Both the position numbers and the translations under genes were made by a program. Positions 1-7,301 of a DNA stretch of 38,045 nucleotides are shown here, piece after piece. The notes under the pieces were generated by a model. It saw only the letters and a list, made by a program, of their open reading frames with translations. It had not been told where the DNA came from and did not search any database. The DNA is from Opitutaceae bacterium (GTDB lineage: Bacteria > Verrucomicrobiota > Verrucomicrobiia > Opitutales > Opitutaceae): positions 1 through 38,045 of the forward strand of contig JAGOJU010000033.1 of assembly GCA_017994935.1 (NCBI GenBank). The letters run 5' to 3'. Each line of letters begins with the position of its first letter. Positions within the stretch are counted from its first letter, which is position 1.

Positions 1-1
1 G

Positions 2-784
2 CAGCAGAAGCGCACGGGCCAGTCCCTGACTGAAATCGTCTCGGCCGACTCCATCGGCAATCTCCCTGACCGAAATGTGGCCGACGCCCTCTCCCGGCTG
101 CCCGGCATCACGGTTGTCGCGGACAACTTCGACATCTCGCTCGAGTACTACCTGAACTCCGGCGGCATCCTGTCCATCGCCGGATTCTACAAGGACATCG
201 CCAATCCGATCTACCGGTTCAGCCAGACGGAATTCAGCACGTCCTACAACGGCATGAATTTCGAGCAGCTCGATTCCCAGATCTACAAGAATGCCGACAG
301 CGGAAAGGTCACCGGTGTCGAATTCAATGTCCAGGTGCCCTTCACCTTCCTGCCGGGCCTCCTCGATGGGTTTGGCGCTGACGCCAACTACACACTGGTC
401 ACGTCCGAGGTGAAAGTGCCCGGTCGCACCGATGAACTGCCCTTCTTCGAGCAACCGGACACCTCCGCCAACATTGCGCTCTACTACCAGAAGAACAGGA
501 TCCAGGCCCGCGTCGCATGGAACTACCAGTCGAACAGCTTGCGCGAAATCCGCCCCGTGTTCGTGGCCAACGGCGTCACCCAGCCCGGTGACTACTACCG
601 CGCCGACCGCTATTCCATCGATGCGCAGGCCAGCTACAAGCTCACCGACAATATCCGATTCTTCATCAATGGCCAGAACCTGACCAACTCTCCGCAGGAT
701 ACCTATTCGGGTGCAAAATACCGGCTTCGCTATTCGCGCGAGTTCGGGTACAACGTCAGGGGTGGCGTCCAGTTCACGTTCTGA
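2..784 (+). CDS. TonB-dependent receptor, 5'-partial and internally deleted
   Basis: The frame is open from the window edge to a TGA at 782-784. The first ~38 residues match the start of a TonB receptor plug, with the motif LPDRNVADALSRLPGITVV. After that motif the protein jumps at about nt 118 into a segment typical of the last third of an outer-membrane beta-barrel (ISLEYYL, SIAGFYKDI). It then runs to a normal receptor C-terminus ending in an aromatic residue (GGVQFTF). The rest of the plug and most of the barrel, normally several hundred residues, are missing although the frame is intact. Family role: uptake of large substrates across the outer membrane using TonB energy; a protein this short could not form the usual 22-strand barrel. 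It precedes a sugar-acid-type enzyme cluster, so the intact version may have fed that pathway. It could be a decayed gene, a real in-frame deletion or an assembly collapse. Confidence 0.8.
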   Translation, partial: QQKRTGQSLTEIVSADSIGNLPDRNVADALSRLPGITVVADNFDISLEYYLNSGGILSIAGFYKDIANPIYRFSQTEFSTSYNGMNFEQLDSQIYKNADSGKVTGVEFNVQVPFTFLPGLLDGFGADANYTLVTSEVKVPGRTDELPFFEQPDTSANIALYYQKNRIQARVAWNYQSNSLREIRPVFVANGVTQPGDYYRADRYSIDAQASYKLTDNIRFFINGQNLTNSPQDTYSGAKYRLRYSREFGYNVRGGVQFTF

Positions 785-843
785 TCGCCCGGCCTCCCTT
801 TGCGTTTGATGGTCTGGTCCCGGCCGCCGGGCCCGAATTTCCC

Positions 844-1707
844 ATGAACCTCAGCCACCAGACTGCCGCCGTGTTTGCCGCCTTCATGGGACTGGCCACC
901 TCCACCTTTGCCGAAGTTTTCTGCCGCTACGCGGACGCCACCGGAAGCCCGCGTTATGCACGGGTTGACGGCGACACACTCCGCACGCTCGACAATGCCC
1001 CCTGGTCCGGCGGACGCGAAACCGGCGACACCGTGTCTCTCGCCGGTGCGAGGCTTCTGCCTCCCTCCGAACCGCGCAACATTCTCTGCCTCGCCAATTC
1101 CTACCCGGGCAAGGAGAAGGCGCCGCCGCGTTTCATCCGATGGTTCGCAAAGTCACCCGGCGCCGTCGCGACCGATGGCGACACGGTTGAAATTCCCGCC
1201 ATCGTCGACCAGTTGAAATCCGAGGTGGAAGTCGTGCTCGTCGTCGGCCGGCCCCTCAGGAATGCGTCAGAGGCGGAAGCACGCAACGCGATCTTCGGCT
1301 ACACGGTGGGCAACGAACTGTTCGGTTTCGCCGAAACCTTTCAGAAAGTGAACGGGGAAGATCCGAATCGGACCGAGGCCATGCTCGCGGCCGGCCTGAA
1401 GCTCGGGGACCGCTTCGCTCCTTTTGGACCGTTCATTCACAGCGGCGCCGAGTGGAAAAAGAGAACGCGCACACTGCGCATCCGCAACGCAGCGACCGGC
1501 AAGCGCGTCGACTACTCTGGCGATACCACGGGACTGCTTCAACCGCCCGAAAGGAGTCTCAGCGAGCTTTCCCGGGTGCTCACGCTCGAGCCGGGTGACA
1601 TCGTGTTCACGGGCACCGACAGGGCGCTTGTCGTTGACCCTGGCGATGTCGTGACTGTCGAAATCGAAGGCCTCGGAAGAATCACCACCCCCATCACGAA
1701 ACCGTGA
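844..1707 (+). CDS. fumarylacetoacetate hydrolase (FAH) family protein, possibly exported
   Basis: 287 residues. The FAH fold is visible from about residue 26 (FCRYADATGSPRY) through LLPPSEPRNILC (71-82), the acidic metal-binding pair in SEVEVVLVVG (E127, E129), FGYTVGNE (151-158) and a C-terminal LEPGDIVFTGT segment. Known relatives hydrolyse C-C bonds of acylpyruvate-type compounds or handle 2,4-diketo sugar acids. Two oddities. First, a hydrophobic N-terminal extension (residues 7-23, ending in TFA before E24) looks like a signal peptide, but it has no Lys or Arg in its n-region; an internal ATG at 886 would remove half of it. Second, the Asp that normally follows Asn in the GYT-x-x-ND motif is Glu158. 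It lies 50 bp upstream of a Tat-signal dehydratase on the same strand, suggesting an operon for sugar-acid breakdown, possibly periplasmic. Confidence 0.85.
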   Translation: MNLSHQTAAVFAAFMGLATSTFAEVFCRYADATGSPRYARVDGDTLRTLDNAPWSGGRETGDTVSLAGARLLPPSEPRNILCLANSYPGKEKAPPRFIRWFAKSPGAVATDGDTVEIPAIVDQLKSEVEVVLVVGRPLRNASEAEARNAIFGYTVGNELFGFAETFQKVNGEDPNRTEAMLAAGLKLGDRFAPFGPFIHSGAEWKKRTRTLRIRNAATGKRVDYSGDTTGLLQPPERSLSELSRVLTLEPGDIVFTGTDRALVVDPGDVVTVEIEGLGRITTPITKP

Positions 1708-1756
1708 GGGTGCCGATGTTCCGCCACGACCTCACCCCTTTCACCCCCCAACGTCC

Positions 1757-3064
1757 GTGCTCAATCGTCGCTCCTTCCTCAGCGCTGGCATCGCAGGTGC
1801 CGGTGCCACCCTTGCTCCGCGTCTGATCGCCCAGACTCCCAGCCTCGCCGAAACCCAGGACAAGGGCAGTCTTTCCCGGCTTCGCATCACCGACCTGAAG
1901 ACTTTTCTCGTGGATGCTGGCAACGACGAGAATTTCGTCTTCGTCAAACTCTACACCAACCAGGGAATCACGGGCCTCGGCGAGGGCACGCTTGCCACAA
2001 AATGCAGGACGGTTGCCACCGCGATTGAAGAGCACAAGCGCTTCCTCGTGGGCAGGAACCCCGCGGAGATCGAGCGCCTATGGCAGACGATGTTCCGCGG
2101 ACCGCGTTACCGCGGCGGACCGGTGCTCATGTCCGCGCTCAGCGCCGTCGAGATCGCGCTTTGGGACATCCTCGGCAAGGCCCTCCACCAGCCGGTCTAC
2201 CAGCTCCTTGGTGGCAAGGCGCGCGACAAGGTTCGGCTCTATTGTCACGAGGGTTACCTCGAGCGCATCAGCCATCGCAAGCGTCGCAGGCCGAAAACCC
2301 GCGAGGAGGGAATCCAGCTTTGGATCCAGAAGAAGGCTGAAGGCTGGACGTGCATCAAAGGCAGCTTTTTCCCCGCTGAAAAGGGAGTGATCGATTTTCC
2401 GCGGGCGTTGGACGAGGGCATAAGTCTGCTCACTGACATTCGTGCGGCCGTCGGGCCGGATTTCGACATCATCGCCGAGCTTCACGCCAAGGCGCCACCG
2501 TCCTGGGCCGCGGAGTTCTGCCGCCTCGCTGAGCCGCTGCGTCCACTGTGGGTGGAGGAGGCCACCCAACTCGAAAACGAGGACATCGGTGAACTGCGCC
2601 TGCTCCGCAACCGGACACGCGTGCCGCTGGCAACTGGCGAACGGCTCACGAGCCGCTACCATTTCGCGCCGCTCTGCGCCGAACACCTCGTTGATGTCGT
2701 GATGCCCGACGTGGTGCATGTCGGAGGCATCCTCGAGATGAAAAAGATCGCGGCATTGGCGGAAAGCTTCCGCGTGGAGGTTTCCCCTCACACGCCGCAG
2801 AGCGAGGTCAGCAACATGGCGTCGCTGCACTTCTGTCTCTGCACGCCCAACGCCACGTTGCTCGAACTCGGCAGCGGCCACGATCCATTCTGGAGAGACC
2901 TGTTCTTCGGTGACGGCCTCAGGATTGAAAAGGGGTACGCGCTGCCGCCGGAGAAGCCGGGACTTGGACTGGAACTTGACGAGAGCGTCGCTGCCAAATT
3001 CCCCTATCAGGAGAAGGACTACGATGTTTTGCGTACCGCGGATGGTGCCCCAGCCGACCGGTAA
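1757..3064 (+). CDS. enolase-superfamily (mandelate racemase/galactonate dehydratase-like) protein with Tat signal
   Basis: 435 residues from a GTG start. The N-terminus NRRSFLSAGIAGAG followed by an Ala-rich stretch to LIAQ is a twin-arginine signal, predicting export of a folded enzyme. The N-terminal capping domain starts near residue 36 (ITDLKTFLVDAG) and contains RYRGGPVLMSALSAVEIALWDILGK in the style of galactonate dehydratases. Likely metal ligands are E241 (in AELHAK), E267 and E295 (ATGER); likely acid/base residues are H243 and H345 (SPHTPQ). This matches the galactonate/gluconate dehydratase-like branch, which abstracts the proton next to a sugar-acid carboxylate and loses water. 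The first metal ligand is Glu where many relatives have Asp. The true substrate cannot be told. It sits between the FAH-family gene and a bicupin, 10 bp before the latter. Confidence 0.88.
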   Translation: MLNRRSFLSAGIAGAGATLAPRLIAQTPSLAETQDKGSLSRLRITDLKTFLVDAGNDENFVFVKLYTNQGITGLGEGTLATKCRTVATAIEEHKRFLVGRNPAEIERLWQTMFRGPRYRGGPVLMSALSAVEIALWDILGKALHQPVYQLLGGKARDKVRLYCHEGYLERISHRKRRRPKTREEGIQLWIQKKAEGWTCIKGSFFPAEKGVIDFPRALDEGISLLTDIRAAVGPDFDIIAELHAKAPPSWAAEFCRLAEPLRPLWVEEATQLENEDIGELRLLRNRTRVPLATGERLTSRYHFAPLCAEHLVDVVMPDVVHVGGILEMKKIAALAESFRVEVSPHTPQSEVSNMASLHFCLCTPNATLLELGSGHDPFWRDLFFGDGLRIEKGYALPPEKPGLGLELDESVAAKFPYQEKDYDVLRTADGAPADR

Positions 3065-3074
3065 CCTGTCATCC

Positions 3075-3845
3075 ATGATCTGTCGTCACGCTGCCTTCGG
3101 CTCGAAACTCGATGTTTCCGGCCTCAATGAAATCACCGTCCTCATAGACCGCTCTGAAACCGAGCGCACCGAGGTTGCGCTCAACACGTGGCAGCCGGGC
3201 ATCGACGGCCCACCGCACAAGCACGAACGAAAGGAGCAGAGCTTCCTGGTTCTGTCAGGACACGGTGAAGTAATCGTTGGCGGCCGGACATTTCCCGCCG
3301 GGCCGGGAACGCTGTTCTTCCTGCCGGCGGACGTGGTTCACCAGACGATCGCGAGGGGAGACACGCCGCTGCAATATTTCCTCTTCAATGCGTTCCTCGA
3401 CTCTGACAAGGAGGGACATGCCTCGTTCGCAGCGCACATTGATGCGGTGAAACACATCCGCCGCCAGCAGGCCGATGAACGACGCGCGGACGTTTCCAGC
3501 TCGGTTGCCCAACCACCCGAAACCGCCGGCGGAATGTGCGGACTTAGCATCCCGTTGCCCGATTCCCTCACGGGCAGTGTGGTGCTTCTTGCGGCGAGCC
3601 CCTCGAAAAGATGCGAAATCATTCTGCACGCCGTGCCCGCCGGTGGAGGGTCCGTCATTGCGTCGCATTCGGCCAAGGAGCAGACGTTATACGTTCTTTC
3701 GGGATCGGGTCGCGTCGAAATTGGCGGTGAATGTGCCGAGGTCGGCGAGGGTCATACGCTTTTCCAGCCGCGTCACGTGACCGCCAATCTTGTTGCCGGC
3801 CAGGATGGCATGCGCGTCGTCGCGTTCGGCACGTTTGTTTGCTGA
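3075..3845 (+). CDS. bicupin protein
   Basis: 256 residues. The ATG at 3075 is chosen because it follows the dehydratase stop by 10 bp; the frame is open further upstream only inside that gene. The first cupin domain (about residues 30-130) has a complete metal site: H48 and H50 in PPHKHERKE, E54, and H89 in FFLPADVVHQ. The second domain (about 165-256) keeps the fold pattern (KEQTLYVLSGSGRVEIGGE) but its first histidine motif is degenerate (SHSAKEQ), so it probably lacks a full metal site. Cupins of this type serve as sugar or uronate isomerases, dioxygenases or sensors. Position at the end of a sugar-acid cluster favours a role in that pathway. No signal peptide is visible, unlike the two genes before it. 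Confidence 0.8.
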   Translation: MICRHAAFGSKLDVSGLNEITVLIDRSETERTEVALNTWQPGIDGPPHKHERKEQSFLVLSGHGEVIVGGRTFPAGPGTLFFLPADVVHQTIARGDTPLQYFLFNAFLDSDKEGHASFAAHIDAVKHIRRQQADERRADVSSSVAQPPETAGGMCGLSIPLPDSLTGSVVLLAASPSKRCEIILHAVPAGGGSVIASHSAKEQTLYVLSGSGRVEIGGECAEVGEGHTLFQPRHVTANLVAGQDGMRVVAFGTFVC

Positions 3846-4588
3846 TCCTGCAATGCCATGATCCGGGAATCTCAGGTGGATAGTTCCGCGGGCCTGGGAT
3901 TTCACCTTCCTTCGATGCACTGCCGAGCATGATGCCAGCTCCCGAGAGGGCACGACGACGGATCCCGCTCCAATCCCCGTCCTGCATGGAAGTCTGACGG
4001 ATCTTCCTTCTGCTTTGAGAATCCAAACACCCGCCCCTTCCAAACCAGCCTTGTAGGCCCGACTTTTCGGACGCTTCAACGATGAATCAATGACTTACGC
4101 GTTTTGTACCCTCCAGTTGGCGAAGTCGGTTTGAGAACCTGGCCGGCCGAGGTGGATTCCCTGACAAAATGGCTCTTGCGCGGCGCGAGGGGCGTTCCGG
4201 TGGATGAAGTGACCTTGTCGATGCCCTCAGGGTATTGCCAGTGTGCGCCACCCCAGGCGATGCCCTTGTCCGACTTGGTGACGACGATGCGGCTTATCGC
4301 GGAGTTCACTTCATTGCCGGGAAAAAGCTGCTCAGGGAATCCGGTTCCCGTCTCGACCCGTTTCCATTGATCATCCCGAGGTCCGCCGATGAGTGCGGTG
4401 ATGGGAACCAGGATGAGGAACGCAAGGGCCGGAACAACGAAAGGCAGCTTCACGGGGCGAAGGAGAAAATGCTTGGGACGCTGCGCTTGTTTGGCAGGGC
4501 AAGCGACAACAGGGCGGAAGTGTGGTTTCAAACGCGATCCTTGCGAGAGCGCTTTGACCTGGGGCCTGATTTAGGTTCTTCTTCGTGC
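3846..4588. other. mostly non-coding stretch between bicupin and DUF3024 gene
   Basis: Nothing recognisable is seen in 3846-4075 on either strand: frames crossing it are antisense to the bicupin or lack protein character. 4076-4531 holds only the doubtful minus-strand membrane protein. 4532-4588 is the putative divergent leader. Base composition is less GC-biased than in the neighbours, consistent with non-coding or decaying DNA. Confidence 0.5.
4076..4531 (-). CDS. hypothetical membrane-anchored protein (doubtful)
   Basis: 151-residue reading frame with no family I recognise. After a basic N-terminus it has one convincing transmembrane stretch (about residues 28-50, LPFVVPALAFLILVPITALIGG). 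A soluble part with plausible protein character follows (LFPGNEVNSAISRIVVTK, GIAWGGAHWQYPEGIDKV). The last ~25 residues look unlike a real C-terminus, so the original gene may have been frameshifted or truncated. It would be divergent from the DUF3024 gene, and no promoter or ribosome-binding site stands out. It could also be a chance frame; the transmembrane segment and the GC-rich third-position pattern in the centre are the only support. Confidence 0.35.
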   Translation of the reverse strand: MKPHFRPVVACPAKQAQRPKHFLLRPVKLPFVVPALAFLILVPITALIGGPRDDQWKRVETGTGFPEQLFPGNEVNSAISRIVVTKSDKGIAWGGAHWQYPEGIDKVTSSTGTPLAPRKSHFVRESTSAGQVLKPTSPTGGYKTRKSLIHR

Positions 4589-4936
4589 GTGTCCTTTTCT
4601 GCTTTCCAGTCTGCGGAGGTTCTTGCTGATGTCGGGCGGTTCATCGAACACCTACGGCCGAAGCCTGAGATTCGCCACGAGCTCGACTTCCGGGTGGATA
4701 TCCGCGGTAGCGAGATCGTGCTGTCGGAGGTCCGGCCGCAATGGGATGACCGCGAGAAAATTATGGTCTCCGAGTTCGCAAAAATAAAGTGGGTAAAGTC
4801 GCGAGGTGTCTGGAGACTTTATTGGATGAGGGCCTCGGGCAGGTGGGAATCGTATGATCCCAGTCCGAGCTTCCGGACCCTAAGGGCGGCGTTTGATGTG
4901 GTGGCAGAGGATAAGCATGGATGCTTCTTCGGGTGA
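4589..4936 (+). CDS. DUF3024 family protein
   Basis: 115 residues from a GTG start. The body matches the DUF3024 pattern: an N-terminal helix (VGRFIEHLRP), then PEIRHELDFRVDIRG, LSEVRPQWD, a basic central strand (AKIKWVKSRGVWRLYWMRASGRW) and the typical terminal GCFFG. The frame is open upstream, with an ATG at 4469 just behind an AAGGAG (spacing too tight). The GTG at 4589 gives the length and the FS start usual for the family, so it is preferred. Function is unknown; family members are small soluble proteins. The stop overlaps the start of the downstream VUT transporter by 20 bp, implying co-transcription and translational coupling. Confidence 0.75.
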   Translation: MSFSAFQSAEVLADVGRFIEHLRPKPEIRHELDFRVDIRGSEIVLSEVRPQWDDREKIMVSEFAKIKWVKSRGVWRLYWMRASGRWESYDPSPSFRTLRAAFDVVAEDKHGCFFG

Positions 4937-5531
4937 TCATGTGCCCGGAGCGCACGAGGCAGGGAGCGGCAGCGCGCACCGCATTAGTTCGTCTCCCGTG
5001 GGTGGTGGTGGAACATTGACTTTGCGGCAGATACTTGTCCCCGCAGTGTCGATGGCAGCCATTGTGCTGGCGTCGAACTGGCTCGTGCAGTTTCCACTCA
5101 ACGCATGGCTGACCTGGGGGGCCTTTTCGTATCCGGTCGCCTATTTCGTATCCGACGTCTGCAACCGGATCCACGGTCCACGGGCGGCGCGACAGATCGC
5201 CTGGGTGGGGTTTGCGGCGGGACTTTCCAGTTCGGCGCTGCTCGCGCCGGTTCGTATCGCCCTGGCCTCCGGAACGGCGTTCATCGTGTCGCAGCTCCTC
5301 GATGTCTCGATCTTCAACCGGTTGCGGAAGCGGGCGTGGTGGCAGGCTCCTCTGATCGGGTCCTGTGCAGCATCGGTAATCGACACCGCCATTTTCTTCG
5401 GACTCGCATTTGGCGGAACGGAGATCAGCTGGCTGCACTTGGCCGTGGGTGATCTCGGCATCAAGCTTCTCATGGCCTTTGTGCTCCTGCCGCCCTACCG
5501 GATCCTGATCGGCCGCGTGATGGTCCGCTGA
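4917..5531 (+). CDS. yhhQ: VUT family queuosine precursor transporter
   Basis: 204 residues from the ATG at 4917, which has AGAGG seven bases upstream and lies inside the end of the DUF3024 gene. After a ~38-residue hydrophilic, Gly/Ser-rich N-terminus there are about six hydrophobic segments. Family-typical motifs are FSYPVAYFVSDVCNRIHG, SQLLDVSIFNRLRK, WWQAPLIGS and VIDTAIFF, then GIKLLMAFVLLPPYRIL. This identifies the Vut_1/YhhQ family. Its characterised members import 7-cyano-7-deazaguanine or 7-aminomethyl-7-deazaguanine for queuosine tRNA modification across the inner membrane. No other queuosine gene is visible here, so the family assignment is firm but the exact substrate is inferred. 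Confidence 0.88.
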   Translation: MDASSGDHVPGAHEAGSGSAHRISSSPVGGGGTLTLRQILVPAVSMAAIVLASNWLVQFPLNAWLTWGAFSYPVAYFVSDVCNRIHGPRAARQIAWVGFAAGLSSSALLAPVRIALASGTAFIVSQLLDVSIFNRLRKRAWWQAPLIGSCAASVIDTAIFFGLAFGGTEISWLHLAVGDLGIKLLMAFVLLPPYRILIGRVMVR

Positions 5532-5729
5532 AAGCCTGGGAGCGAGAGCGGGGCGGCTCTGCGGATGGGCAAAGTCGACCGTGCAATTGACGCTGTTCTT
5601 GTCCCGGGAAGCCAACCGTTGCCCTGAGGCAGGGGTGCCAGGAGCGCCGGATCCGGGGTAAGGCCGGGACACGAAACGGTGCCTTGCGTGCACCCGATTT
5701 CGAGCATCGGCGAAGTCGGTTCATCTGCG

Positions 5730-7031
5730 ATGAGTTTGTTGGGTACAGGCATGCCACCACCGATGTTCCTGTCAGCCGACGCTTCGCAGCCCTGGCTGTC
5801 TGCGTCTGCGGCGCGGGATACGGTGGCAGCGCTGGAAGCGGAGGCGGGACCGGAGCGACCTTGGATGACGGGGCTTTTCCTCGGTCTGCTGCTGGCGGGA
5901 GTGGTTGCGCTGGTGACAATCCGGGTGGATGTGACGGCCCGCTCGTGGGGGATCGTGCGGGCGCGTACGGAGAATGTCGAGCTGCGCAGTCCGGTCACCG
6001 CCTCCGTGGACAGCGTATTTGTCAGGAGCGGCGATCGGGTGACCACCGGCCAGCCCTTGGTGAGGCTGGCGAATCCCTCGCTGCGGGTCCGCCGTGAGGC
6101 GCTTGCGGCCGAACTGGAGCTTCAGCAGCAGCACGCCGGGGATTGGAACGCTTTGGGCAAGCGGCTCATTCAGGCCGCCGGGGCGCCTGCATCAGGCGGG
6201 CAGGATTTTGTTACATCCTGGGCGCGCCGCTTGTGGGAGGAATGGCTTGCAAACGATGCCACGCTAAGCCTCGCGGCGACGCGCTCCCGTCGGGAATGGG
6301 AGCGTTTCGAAGCCCTTGCGGTGAAAGGGCTCGTCAGCGATCGGGAGCGTGAGGGTGTTCGCGACACTGCGGCGGCCGATGAACAGGCGAAGGCTCTGGC
6401 GATCGCTCAGCGGGCGGCGTCGGCCACCGCCCAGCTCCGGGATGCGGAAAGTCGTGTGCGGAATCTTTCGGGAGAATTGCGCGAGGTGGATGAGGAATTG
6501 CAGGCACTGGTGCTCCGTGCGCCGCTCGATGGGATCGTGATGGATCTTGCCTCGCTGAGGCCCGGGGCGGTGGTCGTGACTTCACAGCTCCTGGGATCGA
6601 TTTCGACGGAGGACGGCTTTCGCTTTGAGAGCAGGGTCCCGGCACGCATTTGCGCGCTGGTGCAACCCGGCCAGACCTGCCGGGTGGGCGTGACCGCATT
6701 GCCCGCGACCGAGTGGGGATTGATGGAGGCCGAGGTTGAGACTGTCGCTCCGGATGTGTCACCGGGTTCATCCGAGCCCTCCTTTCGCATCGTCTTGAAA
6801 CCCCGGCAGGCGGAACTGCAAACGCGAGATGGTCGACGGGCTGCGCTGCGCAAGGGCTTTGTGGCCGAAGTCCGCTTTGCGCTGGGCCGGGCAACGCTGC
6901 TCACGCTCCTACGCCGAAACCTGGCCGATTGGTTCGCGGGAGATGCCGGTCACACCGTGCGCCCGGCCGCAAATCGCCAGGCGAGGCATCACTTTCTTCA
7001 ACTCCGGTCCACATCCCGTGGCACCGGATGA
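5730..7031 (+). CDS. HlyD-family periplasmic adaptor of a peptide exporter
   Basis: 433 residues from the ATG at 5730; a GTG at 5679 and an ATG at 5751 are alternatives, and none has a strong ribosome-binding site. One transmembrane helix (about residues 45-66, MTGLFLGLLLAGVVALVTIRV) is followed by a lipoyl-like half (VELRSPVTASVDSVFVRSGDRVTTGQPLVRL), a long helical hairpin region rich in Glu, Arg and Ala (about 120-265), the second lipoyl half (LRAPLDGIVMDL) and a beta-barrel domain. This is the layout of membrane-fusion proteins that link an inner-membrane ABC exporter to an outer-membrane channel. It lies 40 bp before a double-glycine peptide and 270 bp before a C39-peptidase ABC transporter on the same strand. 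It is therefore the adaptor of that system. No TolC-like gene is in the window, so a shared channel is likely. Confidence 0.85.
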   Translation: MSLLGTGMPPPMFLSADASQPWLSASAARDTVAALEAEAGPERPWMTGLFLGLLLAGVVALVTIRVDVTARSWGIVRARTENVELRSPVTASVDSVFVRSGDRVTTGQPLVRLANPSLRVRREALAAELELQQQHAGDWNALGKRLIQAAGAPASGGQDFVTSWARRLWEEWLANDATLSLAATRSRREWERFEALAVKGLVSDREREGVRDTAAADEQAKALAIAQRAASATAQLRDAESRVRNLSGELREVDEELQALVLRAPLDGIVMDLASLRPGAVVVTSQLLGSISTEDGFRFESRVPARICALVQPGQTCRVGVTALPATEWGLMEAEVETVAPDVSPGSSEPSFRIVLKPRQAELQTRDGRRAALRKGFVAEVRFALGRATLLTLLRRNLADWFAGDAGHTVRPAANRQARHHFLQLRSTSRGTG

Positions 7032-7071
7032 AAACGGAAGAGCAAACAGACACACACCTCATCACAATATC

Positions 7072-7248
7072 ATGAAAACAGCGACGTTTCCGGAACTGGC
7101 CGCCGTCCACGGCGGATTTGAACCTCTCACCTCAGACATCTTTCCGCCCTATGACACCCGCCGGCTGGATGTCGGCATGCCTGAGATCTTCACCCCATCG
7201 ACACTCGTGGAGCACATGGACGCGTTTGGCATCGCGGCGGACATGTAG
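7072..7248 (+). CDS. double-glycine leader precursor peptide
   Basis: 58 residues from the ATG at 7072, between the HlyD adaptor and the C39 transporter. The first 15 residues fit a double-glycine leader: FPELAAVHGG gives Glu at -8, Leu at -7, Val at -4 and Gly-Gly at -2/-1, the positions read by C39 peptidases. Cleavage would release a 43-residue core starting FEPLTSDIFPPYD and ending FGIAADM. The core has eight acidic residues, two Arg and one His, no Lys and no Cys. It is thus strongly anionic, unlike cationic bacteriocins, and cannot form disulfides or lanthionines. The reading frame stays open upstream into the adaptor gene's alternative frame, but the leader begins naturally at this Met. 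No strong ribosome-binding site is visible. Function is unknown: bacteriocin, signal peptide or a substrate for modification. Confidence 0.72.
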   Translation: MKTATFPELAAVHGGFEPLTSDIFPPYDTRRLDVGMPEIFTPSTLVEHMDAFGIAADM

Positions 7249-7301
7249 ACGACCTGGAAGTCAAGGGCCGCATCCCCATCGGGATTGGCGCAACTGATTC
7301 C

